Positions 32,466 to 40,803 of a DNA stretch of 64,000 nt are shown here, piece by piece (within the stretch, counting starts at the first letter, position 1; each line of letters begins with the position of its first letter). The stretch lies in NCBI RefSeq assembly GCF_900115955.1, contig NZ_FOYL01000001.1, forward strand, positions 620,001 to 684,000, given 5' to 3'. The DNA is from Lentzea waywayandensis. Its GTDB lineage: Bacteria > Actinomycetota > Actinomycetes > Mycobacteriales > Pseudonocardiaceae. The position numbers and the translations under genes are program-made. The notes under the pieces are model-generated. The model saw only the letters and a program-made list of their open reading frames with translations. It did no database searches and was not told the DNA's origin.

Positions 32466-35400
32466 TCACCCGAACACCACGTCCACCCAGTAGTTGCCAC
32501 CGTTGTAGGTCGAGGTCGGGAAGCCCGACCCGGCCGCGAACACACCGGCCGACGGCGAGGCGGTCAGCGGCGGTGACGTCACCGTGCCGAAGTAGCCCGC
32601 GTTGACCGCGTAGCGACCCGTGGTGGTCGTGTACGAGGCGGTGTAGGTGGTGTTCGCCGTGATCGACACCGGCGACGAGAACGTCAGCGTCTGCCAGCCC
32701 GACTCCGTCTCACCGGAGAACGTGCCGGTGGCCAGGCGCTGGCCGTCCGCGGACCAGAGCGACCCGGTGTGGGTGCCGGTGTTGCCCGCGCCCTTGTAGA
32801 ACTTCACGCCGGTGATCTGCCCGTTCGTGCTCGACGTGAACTTGACGCCCAGCTCGTACGCGCCGTTGTCATCAGCCGAAGTTACCGTCGGAACGGTCGC
32901 CGCGCTGAACAACGAACACGGGCAGGTCTGCGTCGTCGTCGTGGTGAACGACCACGTGACCGGGTTGGCCATCATGTTGCCGAACGTGTCCGCGGCCTTG
33001 GCGCTCACCGAGTACACAGTGGACGCCGCGAACCTGGCGGCAGGCGTGAACGTGATCATCCTGCTGTCCGGCGAGAGCGCCCGCGTGCCGGCGATCTTCG
33101 CGCCACCGGGGTCGGTGACGTCGAACTGCGCGGAGTTGAGATCCACGGGCTCGTCGAACGACACGGTGACCGTCGAGTTCAGGGCCACGTCACTCGCGCC
33201 GGTCAACGGCGTGTGCGACTGCGCCACCGGAGCGACGTTGTCGGCGTTGGGCTGGTAGAGGGCGTCGACCCAGTAGTTGCCCGAGCCGTACGTCATCGTC
33301 GGGAAGCCCGCACCCGGCACGAACACGCCGTTGAGCTCCTGCGGTGCCGACAGCGGACCGGAGTTGACCGGACCCGTCCCGAAGTACCCGGCGTTCACCG
33401 CGTAGTGCCCGGTGGTCGTCGTGTACGAGGCGGTGTAGGTCTGGCCGGAGCTGACGATCACCGGCTGCGCGAACGTGAGCGTCTGCCAGCCCGTCGCGGT
33501 CTCACCCGTGAAGGTGCCCGTGGCGAGGCGCTGACCGTTGGCGTTCCAGAGGCTGCCGGTGTGCGTGCCGGTGTTGCCGGTTCCCTTGTAGAAGCGGACA
33601 CCGGTGATCTGGCCCGACTGGGTCGGGGTGATCCTGACACCCAGCTCGTACGCGCCCGAGTCGTCCGCGGACGTCTCGTCCGGCACCGTCGCCGCGCTGA
33701 AGAGCGAGCACGGGCAGGTCGGCGTCGTCGTGGTCGTGAAGTTCCACTCCGCGGCCGCCGTCATCGCGATGCCGTTGACGTCCGCGATGCCCACGTGCGC
33801 CTGGTACTGCGTACCCGACACGAGCTTGGCGGACGGCGTCCAGGTGACCGTCTTCTGGTCGCCGGACAGAGACACCGAGCCGGACAGCTTGGCGCCCTTC
33901 GGGTCCTTCAGCCAGATCTGCGCCGACGCGGGGTCGACCGGCTCGCTGAACGTCGCCGTGAGAGCGCTCTGCAGGCCCACGTTCGTCGCGTTCACGGCCG
34001 GCGTGCGGTTCGTGATCGTCGGCGGCGTGGTGTCACCGTTGAGGCCGTTGCGGTAGATGACGTCGACCCAGTAGTTCGTCGCGTTGTAGGAGTTGTTCGG
34101 GAAACCGGTGCCGTACTTGTAGACGCCGTTGCCGCCGTCCGCGCCGTTCTGCAACGCGTGCAGCGACTGGTAGCTCGCCTCCTGGCCGTTGAAGTAGCCG
34201 GAGGTGACCGAGTACCGGCCGCTCGGGGCGTTGTAGGAGACGATGTACGTCGTGTTCGCCTGCACCTGGACCGGCGAGTTGAACATCAGCTTCTGCCAGC
34301 CGGACGTGGTCTCCGCCGTGAACGTGCCGGTCGCGAGCAGCAGACCCGTGGAGGTCCACAGCGAGCCGGTGTGCGTACCGGTGTTGCCGGATCCCTTGTA
34401 GAAGCGGACGCCGAGCACCTCGCCCTTGCCGTCGAAGCGGACCTTGGTGCCGACCTCGACCTGGCTCGTGTCACCGGCGTCGACCACCGCCGGTGCCGCG
34501 AAGTCGTCCCAGACCGTGCACGGGCAGGTCGCCGGGCGCGGCGAGCCTGTGGTGAACGTCCAGTTCGACTGCGAGGACAGGTTTCCTGCCGCGTCCGCCG
34601 CCCTCATGGTGACGGTGTAGGCCGTGGCGGCCGCCAGCGGTGCGGACGGCGTGAAGATGATCGTGCGGGCGTCGTTCGAGATCGACTTGGTGCCCGTGAC
34701 CGCGCCGGCCGGGCCGGTCACCGTGACCTGCGCCGAGCTGAGGGTCACGTTCTCGTCGAACGTGCCGGACACCGTGGTGTTGAGCGCGACGGAACCGGCG
34801 TTGGTGACCGGGCTCATCGCGTTCTGGATCGGCGCGCGGGTGTCGGGACCGGGGTCCGTCGCCCACACCACGTCGACCCAGTAGTTGGTGTTGTCGAACG
34901 TCTGGTTCGGGAAGCCGGTGCCGAAGCGGAACACGCCGTTCGGACCGTCCACACCAGACTTGAGGCCGGTGATGGGTTCCATGTACGCCTGCTGCTGGTA
35001 GAACCCGCCGGTGTCGTAGGCGAAGTGCCCGGTCGGCGTGTAGTACGACACGACGTAGGTCGTGTTCGCGTTCACCGCGATCGGCGACGGGAAGAGCAGT
35101 GTCTGCCAGCCCGTCGGGCTCTCGTTGGTGAACGTGCCGGTGGCGAGCAGGTCACCGGTGGAGGACCACAGGCTGCCGGTGTGCGTGCCGGTGTTGCCGG
35201 TGCCCTTGTAGAACTTGACGCCCCGGACGTAACCGTTGCTCGCGGCCCTCCACTTCACGCCGAGCTCCAGCTGCGAGCTGTCGTTGGCGGAAGCGACCTT
35301 CGGAACCTCCTGGCCGGAGAACATGCCGCACGGGCAGGTCCTGGTGGCCACGTTCGGAGTCGCACTCACGGGCGTGGACAGGTTCAGCGAGTCGTCGACC

Positions 35401-37241
35401 GCGCGGACCCTGAGTTGTGCCGTGCCGGACTGCGACGGTGTGTACGTGTAGCTCCACGACGTCTGGCCGGCCTGCCAGTTGGCGTAGTGCCAGCGGGTGC
35501 CGCCGTCGGTCGAGACCTCGACGCCCGCGACCTTGCCGGACGCGTCGATCACCGTGCCGCCGAAGGTGTAGGGCTGGCCCACCGTCGACTGCGCCGGGAG
35601 GGTCGAGATCTGCACGCCCGGTGCCGCGTTGTCGTTGATGGCACCGGAGATCGTCAGCTGGTCGGCCGCCCACAGCTGATAGGGCTGCACGCCCATGTCA
35701 GCGAGGAAGTTGACCGTCGCCTGCTTGATCCGCTTGTCCGAGGTCGGCGTGTTGGTCGGGAACGCGTGTTCGTCGTCGACGCCCCACGCCCACTGCACCG
35801 TGCCGGCACCGAACACCAGCGCACCGGAAGGCGCGCGGTAGTACGTGATCGCGTGCGTCTCGGGACCCGAGCCGTACTCGTCGCCGTAGTTCTTCAGGCC
35901 GTAGTAGCCGTCGAGGTTCACCGTCGTGCGGGACATCTGCGCGACGCCGGCGGGCTGGAAGCCGTTGTCGTAGACGGTGTTCCACTCGTAGCCCAGCGTG
36001 CCGGGCTGGAACGTGTACGTGCTGCCCGCGGCGAGGTTCACCAGGTCGGTGTTGCGCCAGAGCCGCATCTTGCCGTACGCGGCCGGTACCTGGAGCGAGT
36101 CGTCACGCCGGCCGTTGACCGTGAACATGTTGCCGAGCAACGCGTTCTCGGGTCTGCCGCCGTCCTGGGGCGGACTGTAGCGAGGGTCTCGCCAGGTGCC
36201 GGTCCAGTCGTTCAGGCCGTCGTTCTGGGCGCCCTTGGTCTCCTTGAAGCAGGCGATCGTGCGCCAGTCCGTCTGCGAGGAGTCGATGCTCTTCTCGTAG
36301 CGGGTCTTCCAGAAGATCTCGTTGCCCGTCAGGAACGCCATGTGCACACCCGCGTCGCGGGCCGCCATCACGTTGTTCCACTGCTCGTTCGACCAGTACT
36401 CGTCGTGGCCGACCGCCATGAAGACCTTGTGGTTCTTGATCAGGTTGCCGCGGCGGGCCGAGTCCACGTCGGTCGTGTAGCTCATGTCGTACCCGTTGCG
36501 CTCCAGGAACCTGAGCATCGGGTACTCGGCGTTGAAGATGAAGTTCTCGTCGCCGTCGCCGCCGGTGTAGGGGCGGTTGTAGCTGACCTTGTACGAGCTG
36601 CCGCCCTGACCGGGGCCGTCACCGAAGTAGAGGCTGTTGCCGCCGTAGCGGTTGTACGCGACCCAGGTGGCGTCGGAGGTCTGGAAGAACACCTTCGAGG
36701 TGGAGCTGTCGTCGCGGACGACGAACGCCATCTCGTTCTCGACGCCGGTGTCGTTGCGCGTCATGCGCACGTAGTAGATGCCGGAGACCGCGGTGGACGG
36801 GATGTTCCAGGTGAGCGACACGGCCCAGTTGCCGCAGTCGATGAGCGCGGTCGGCGCGTCCCGCAGACATGGTGGCTGGTTCTGCGGTGTGTTGCGGGTG
36901 ACCGTGCCCATGTGCCGGGCGCCCTTGCCGCCGTACCAGCCCATCCGGTAGATGTCGAGCTTGTACGAGGAGGCCGACGTCAGCATCTTGAAGCTGACGG
37001 TCTGGCCGATGTTGTAGCTGATGTCCGTTGTGTACCCGAGGATCGCGTCGTCCCGGTACTGCGCCTGCCAGTTGTCCGCACCGGTCTGCGTGTTCTCACA
37101 CGCGACCTTGTTCGTGACCGGGAAGTCACACGGAGCGGCGTTGGCTTTGGGGGCGTTGAACACCCCCATCACGAACATCGTCGATGCGATTAATGCCGTG
37201 ATCACAAGCACCCGCACGAGACGCGACTGCTGAGCCACCAT
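32466..37241 (-). CDS. Giant secreted protein: DMFase-like domain, Ig-like and DUF4082 repeats
   Basis: 1591 residues. Signal peptide 1-35 (LVITALIASTMFVMGVF ... KANAA). Residues ~40-545 match the N,N-dimethylformamidase beta-subunit-like domain, with YRMGWYGGKGARHMG, MAVGHDEYWSNEQWN and GTVQWAWGVDDEH. An Ig-like domain follows (~550-635), then four DUF4082 modules beginning at CPC motifs near residues 636, 904, 1175 and 1437, each with KFYKG(T/A)GNTGTHTGSLW-type cores, separated by three SbsA-like Ig domains (~805-900, 1065-1170, 1330-1430). A ribosome-binding site GAGAGGTGAAA precedes ATG 37241. No sortase motif. Likely a surface or matrix protein acting on, or bound to, the polysaccharide; enzymatic activity is unproven. 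Confidence 0.9.
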   Translation of the reverse strand: MVAQQSRLVRVLVITALIASTMFVMGVFNAPKANAAPCDFPVTNKVACENTQTGADNWQAQYRDDAILGYTTDISYNIGQTVSFKMLTSASSYKLDIYRMGWYGGKGARHMGTVTRNTPQNQPPCLRDAPTALIDCGNWAVSLTWNIPSTAVSGIYYVRMTRNDTGVENEMAFVVRDDSSTSKVFFQTSDATWVAYNRYGGNSLYFGDGPGQGGSSYKVSYNRPYTGGDGDENFIFNAEYPMLRFLERNGYDMSYTTDVDSARRGNLIKNHKVFMAVGHDEYWSNEQWNNVMAARDAGVHMAFLTGNEIFWKTRYEKSIDSSQTDWRTIACFKETKGAQNDGLNDWTGTWRDPRYSPPQDGGRPENALLGNMFTVNGRRDDSLQVPAAYGKMRLWRNTDLVNLAAGSTYTFQPGTLGYEWNTVYDNGFQPAGVAQMSRTTVNLDGYYGLKNYGDEYGSGPETHAITYYRAPSGALVFGAGTVQWAWGVDDEHAFPTNTPTSDKRIKQATVNFLADMGVQPYQLWAADQLTISGAINDNAAPGVQISTLPAQSTVGQPYTFGGTVIDASGKVAGVEVSTDGGTRWHYANWQAGQTSWSYTYTPSQSGTAQLRVRAVDDSLNLSTPVSATPNVATRTCPCGMFSGQEVPKVASANDSSQLELGVKWRAASNGYVRGVKFYKGTGNTGTHTGSLWSSTGDLLATGTFTNESPTGWQTLLFPSPIAVNANTTYVVSYYTPTGHFAYDTGGFYQQQAYMEPITGLKSGVDGPNGVFRFGTGFPNQTFDNTNYWVDVVWATDPGPDTRAPIQNAMSPVTNAGSVALNTTVSGTFDENVTLSSAQVTVTGPAGAVTGTKSISNDARTIIFTPSAPLAAATAYTVTMRAADAAGNLSSQSNWTFTTGSPRPATCPCTVWDDFAAPAVVDAGDTSQVEVGTKVRFDGKGEVLGVRFYKGSGNTGTHTGSLWTSTGLLLATGTFTAETTSGWQKLMFNSPVQVQANTTYIVSYNAPSGRYSVTSGYFNGQEASYQSLHALQNGADGGNGVYKYGTGFPNNSYNATNYWVDVIYRNGLNGDTTPPTITNRTPAVNATNVGLQSALTATFSEPVDPASAQIWLKDPKGAKLSGSVSLSGDQKTVTWTPSAKLVSGTQYQAHVGIADVNGIAMTAAAEWNFTTTTTPTCPCSLFSAATVPDETSADDSGAYELGVRITPTQSGQITGVRFYKGTGNTGTHTGSLWNANGQRLATGTFTGETATGWQTLTFAQPVIVSSGQTYTASYTTTTGHYAVNAGYFGTGPVNSGPLSAPQELNGVFVPGAGFPTMTYGSGNYWVDALYQPNADNVAPVAQSHTPLTGASDVALNSTVTVSFDEPVDLNSAQFDVTDPGGAKIAGTRALSPDSRMITFTPAARFAASTVYSVSAKAADTFGNMMANPVTWSFTTTTTQTCPCSLFSAATVPTVTSADDNGAYELGVKFTSSTNGQITGVKFYKGAGNTGTHTGSLWSADGQRLATGTFSGETESGWQTLTFSSPVSITANTTYTASYTTTTGRYAVNAGYFGTVTSPPLTASPSAGVFAAGSGFPTSTYNGGNYWVDVVFG

Positions 37242-37389
37242 TGGGTTTCACCTCTCGGACGGAGTTACCGTGTGTGATCCGCGCACTACGCTGGACAGCA
37301 CAGGGCTGCTACTCCGAACGTCGGCGAGCTCGTTAAAACTGTTACGTGTCAACACAAAAATGTTCCGGTGCTGGCTCAATCTTTATCTT
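37242..37389. promoter_or_regulatory. AT-rich leader before the giant secreted protein gene
   Basis: 148 bases between the second aminotransferase stop and the 1591-residue protein start. The minus strand has an AT-rich stretch (37345-37330) with TTGACA just before it, but no -10 at 16-18 bases, so a promoter is likely though unassigned. The ribosome-binding site lies at about 37247-37254. Confidence 0.4.
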
Positions 37390-38544
37390 TCAACCACGTA
37401 CGGTCAGATGGAGTGTGTGGAGAGTTTCCGACAACGCTGACACGACCGTGTCCTGTTCGGACTCCGTCATGTCGTGGAAGAGCGGAAGGATCAGCGTCCG
37501 GGCCGTGAAGGCCTCGGTCACCGGCAGCGCGACGCTGGGATGGCCCTCGTAGGCGGGTTCGAGGTGTGACGCCATGATTCCGCGCCGTGCGCTCACGCCG
37601 CGTTCGGCAAGACCCGCAAGGACTTCCTGACGGTCCGCGCCCTCGGGCAGCCAGACCCAGAACGACTGGTAGTTCGTCGTTCCGTACTCAGGGTCACGAA
37701 CGGTCTCGACGACGCCGTCGAGCAACTCTTGGTAGCGGGCGGCCAACTCACGGCGACGGGCGATGATCGCGTCCAGTTTGGACAGCTGCACCAGGCCGAC
37801 GGCGGCCTGGATGTCGGTCATCCGGTAGTTGAACGCCGTCTCCAGGTACTGCTCGATGGCGGCACTTCCGCCGTTGTGGCGGTCCGCCGCGGAGACGCTC
37901 ATCCCGTGCTCGCGCAGGCGCTTGAGCCGGACGGCCCACTCGGGGTCGTCGGTGGTGACCATGCCGCCCTCACCGGTGGTGAGGAGCTTGCGCGGGTGGA
38001 ACGACCAGGCGGCCAGCAGCGCGTCCGTGCCGACCGGCTTGCCCTTGTAGGTGGAGCCGGCGGCGCAGGCCGCGTCCTCGATGACCGCGATGCCGCGCGG
38101 TTCGCACAACGCCTTGAGCGCGTCGACGTCCGCGGGCACACCGGCCTGGTGCACGACCATGACCGCGCGTGTTCGTTCGGTGAGCACGGGTTCCACTGTG
38201 GACGCGCTCAGGTTGCCGGTCTCCACCTCGACGTCGGCGAAGACGGGGGTGGCGCCGGTGTAGCGCACGGCGTTGGCGGTGGCGATGAACGACAGCGACG
38301 GCACGACGACCTCGTCGCCGGGGCCGATGCCGAGGACGTGCACGGCGAGGTGCAGACCCGTTGTGCAGGAGGACACCGCGACACCGTGCTGCGCGCCGAC
38401 GGAGGCGGCGAACGCTTCTTCGAACTCCCGGACGCGAGGACCCTGGGCCACCCAGCCGGACCGGACGGCCTCGGCGGCGGCGAGCGCCTCTTCTTCGCCG
38501 AGCAACGGCCGCATAACCGGAATCAAAGCTCTGCTGCCTTTCAC
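37390..38544 (-). CDS. DegT/DnrJ/EryC1 sugar aminotransferase (PglE/PseC-like)
   Basis: Up to 384 residues. The motifs are MRPLLGEEEALAAAEAVRSG at the N-terminus, VSSCTTGLHLAVHVLGIGPG, IEDAACAAGSTYKGKPVG (PLP Asp) and SFHPRKLLTTGEGGMV with the catalytic lysine. It differs from the first aminotransferase and fits the branch that aminates C4 of UDP-4-keto-6-deoxy sugars. Three starts are possible: GTG 38544, TTG 38526 and ATG 38514. The GTG is only 2 bases from a stable hairpin (38547-38566), which favours a start further in. Together with the PglD-like gene it could give a bacillosamine-type sugar. Confidence 0.9.
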   Translation of the reverse strand: MKGSRALIPVMRPLLGEEEALAAAEAVRSGWVAQGPRVREFEEAFAASVGAQHGVAVSSCTTGLHLAVHVLGIGPGDEVVVPSLSFIATANAVRYTGATPVFADVEVETGNLSASTVEPVLTERTRAVMVVHQAGVPADVDALKALCEPRGIAVIEDAACAAGSTYKGKPVGTDALLAAWSFHPRKLLTTGEGGMVTTDDPEWAVRLKRLREHGMSVSAADRHNGGSAAIEQYLETAFNYRMTDIQAAVGLVQLSKLDAIIARRRELAARYQELLDGVVETVRDPEYGTTNYQSFWVWLPEGADRQEVLAGLAERGVSARRGIMASHLEPAYEGHPSVALPVTEAFTARTLILPLFHDMTESEQDTVVSALSETLHTLHLTVRG

Positions 38545-38767
38545 TGGCGTGCGCCGGGGCGCACGCGGACCTGACGGTCGGCGGTTCTGGCGTCGGCAAG
38601 TGCCGCCAACTGTGAGTCGGTGGTACTTGCGGACGCCTCACTGGTATGGAGTTGGTGTCCGCGGCCGTCGCTCTGTTCGACGGCGGGTGGAACAGAACGA
38701 CGACCGCGGAAAGGGGTGCGGACGCGGCAGACCTGGGGGTGTCGGCCGCGCCCGCGGTCCTGGTGGG
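38545..38767. other. 223-base gap with hairpin between operon segments
   Basis: Lies between the epimerase stop (38768) and the second aminotransferase. A stem GCGTGCGCC (38547-38555) / GGCGCACGC (38558-38566) is adjacent to the aminotransferase start on the minus strand and could be a terminator, attenuator or leader fold. I see no ORF with a ribosome-binding site. Confidence 0.45.
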
Positions 38768-39766
38768 TCAGGCGGTCTCGGCGGCGGCCTTCTCGGCACG
38801 CCACCACGCGACGAGGTCGCGTAGACCGCCGTCCATCCCGATCTCGGGCTTCCACCCGAGCTCGGTGGCCGCGAGGCTGATGTCGGCGAGCCGGCGCGTC
38901 ACGCCGTTCACCTTGCGCTCGGGGCCGTGCTCCAGCGGCAGGTCGGAGTCCATCGCGGCAAGCAACGCGAGGGCGAGCTCCTTGAGCGATGTCTCCTGGG
39001 AGGACGCGATGTTGTACACCGTGTCCGTGACCGGCGCCTTGGCCGCGAGGATGTTGGCGCGTGCGATGTCGTGCACGTGCACGAAGTCCATCGTCTGGGC
39101 GCCGTCACCGAAGATGAGCGGCGACTTGCCGTCGACGATGCGCTCCATCCAGCGGATGAGCACCTCGGTGTACAGACCGTGGACGTCCATCCGCGGGCCG
39201 TACACGTTGAAGTAACGCAGCGCCACGTAGTCGAGGTCGTACATGGCCTTGAAGCTGCGCAGCATGCCTTCGTTGAACGCCTTCGCGGCGCCGTAGAAGG
39301 TGTCGTTGTTGTACGGGTGGTGCCGTTCGTTGGTGGGGAACGACTCCGCGAGGCCGTAGATCGATGCCGACGACGACGCGATGACCTTCTTCACCCCGGC
39401 GGCCGCGGCGGCCTCCAGGATCGTGAACGTGCCGTCGACCAGGCACTCCAGCGCGAGCCGGGGTTCCTCGGCGCACTGGGTGATGCGGATGGCGGCGAGG
39501 TGGAAGACGAGGTCCATGCCCTCGGTCAGCTCGCGCACCAGCGCCTTGTCGTTGATGTCGCCCTCGACGATGCGGACGACACCGGACTCCAGTGCCTGGG
39601 CCAGGTTCTCCCGGCGGCCGCGCACGAAGTTGTCCAGCACGACGACCTCGGCCGCACCGGCCGCGACGAGCTGGTCCACCACCGAGGAACCGATCGTGCC
39701 CGCACCACCGGTGACGAGAGCACGCTGCCCCGTGATGGGCTGGCCCAAGTCGTTCTGGGCAGACAT
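38768..39766 (-). CDS. NAD-dependent sugar-nucleotide epimerase/dehydratase
   Basis: A 332-residue extended short-chain dehydrogenase. N-terminal cofactor motif VTGGAGTIGSSVVDQLVAAG, then VFHLAAIRITQCAEEP, the catalytic SSSASIYG serine region and YGAAKAF (YxxxK). NVYGPRMDVHGLYTEV and DFVHVHDIARA are typical for UDP-glucose/UDP-GlcNAc 4-epimerase or 4,6-dehydratase relatives. ATG 39766 overlaps the oxidoreductase stop by one base (TGATG). It would make an epimerised or 4-keto sugar for the aminotransferases; which reaction it performs cannot be fixed from motifs alone. Confidence 0.9.
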   Translation of the reverse strand: MSAQNDLGQPITGQRALVTGGAGTIGSSVVDQLVAAGAAEVVVLDNFVRGRRENLAQALESGVVRIVEGDINDKALVRELTEGMDLVFHLAAIRITQCAEEPRLALECLVDGTFTILEAAAAAGVKKVIASSSASIYGLAESFPTNERHHPYNNDTFYGAAKAFNEGMLRSFKAMYDLDYVALRYFNVYGPRMDVHGLYTEVLIRWMERIVDGKSPLIFGDGAQTMDFVHVHDIARANILAAKAPVTDTVYNIASSQETSLKELALALLAAMDSDLPLEHGPERKVNGVTRRLADISLAATELGWKPEIGMDGGLRDLVAWWRAEKAAAETA

Positions 39767-40803
39767 CAAGACACCTTGCCTTCAACTTGTTGAACAGGAA
39801 CGAAAACTCCGCCGGCGCGCAGCGACTCCGACGCCGCCTCCAGCACCGCCAGCACGCGCAGACCCGCGCGGCCGTCGGTCAGGGGCGCCCGCTTCTCGGT
39901 GATGGACGCGGCGAACTCCGCCATCATCGAGCGCAGCGCCTCACGTTCCACCAACGCCGGCGCGACCATGTCGCCGGTGCGGTAGGAGATCTTCTGCTGC
40001 TCCGGGGACTTGTCGACGCCCCGGTCGTAAATGGACAGTCGCTGTGCGGGATTGTTGTCGTCCCACACGACCGTGCGCTGCGAACCGCCGATGACCATCG
40101 TGCGAATCTTCGTCGGCGACAGCCAGTTCACGTGCACGTGCGTGATTGCCCCGTTGGACAGCCGCACCGTGAGGTGGCCGACGCACGCGACGCCCGCGCC
40201 GATCGGGTCGGAGCCGTGCGCCGCGACCTCCACCGGGTAGACGTCGTCGGGCAGGATCGCCTCGAAGATCGAGAGGTCGTGCGGGGCGAGGTCCCACAGC
40301 ACGTCGACGTCCGGCTGCACCAGACCGAGGTTGATGCGCACCGAGTCGATGTACTGGATGTCACCGAGCTCGCCACCGCGGATGATCTTGCGCAGGTGCT
40401 GCACCGACGACGTGTACGCGAAGGTGTGGTCCAGCATCAGCGTGAGGCCGCGCTGTTCGGCGGCGTCGACGAGCTTGCGGCCGTCCTCGAAGCTGGCCGC
40501 GAGCGGCTTCTCCACGAGAACGTGCTTGCCGGCCTCCAGCGCCGCCAGTGCGACGGGCAGGTGGGTGGCGGCGGGGGTGGCGATGGCGACCGCGTGGACG
40601 TCGGGGTCGGCGAGGACCTCGTCCAGCGACGCCGTGGCACGCACGGTCGAGTACTGACCCAGCACGCGCTGGGCCTTCTCGACGTCGAGGTCGCACAGGT
40701 AACGCAGGTGGAGCTCGGGGGTGGCCTGGGCGTTGCGAACGAGGTTCGGCCCCCAGTACCCGGCTCCGATGACAGCAAGGCCAATCACGTCTTGGTTCCC
40801 CAT
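39766..40803 (-). CDS. Gfo/Idh/MocA-family sugar oxidoreductase (WlbA/WbpB-like)
   Basis: A 345-residue NAD(P)-dependent oxidoreductase: IGLAVIGAGYWGPNLVRNAQ at the N-terminus, the EKPLAAS signature with the catalytic lysine, and LDHTFAYTSSVQHLR. WlbA/WbpB enzymes oxidise C3 of UDP-GlcNAcA to the keto sugar that WbpE aminates and WbpD acetylates. An aminotransferase and WbpD-like acetyltransferase are present at 30175-31814, so this pathway is plausible if the sugar dehydrogenase accepts UDP-GlcNAc. ATG 40803 overlaps the sugar-transferase stop by one base. Confidence 0.92.
   Translation of the reverse strand: MGNQDVIGLAVIGAGYWGPNLVRNAQATPELHLRYLCDLDVEKAQRVLGQYSTVRATASLDEVLADPDVHAVAIATPAATHLPVALAALEAGKHVLVEKPLAASFEDGRKLVDAAEQRGLTLMLDHTFAYTSSVQHLRKIIRGGELGDIQYIDSVRINLGLVQPDVDVLWDLAPHDLSIFEAILPDDVYPVEVAAHGSDPIGAGVACVGHLTVRLSNGAITHVHVNWLSPTKIRTMVIGGSQRTVVWDDNNPAQRLSIYDRGVDKSPEQQKISYRTGDMVAPALVEREALRSMMAEFAASITEKRAPLTDGRAGLRVLAVLEAASESLRAGGVFVPVQQVEGKVS

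Noticed and set aside
32769..37193. 1474-codon open frame on the plus strand, antisense to the giant secreted protein
   Set aside because: Composition is Arg/Val/Gly-rich with no domain or RBS; open only because high-GC third positions on the other strand remove stop codons.
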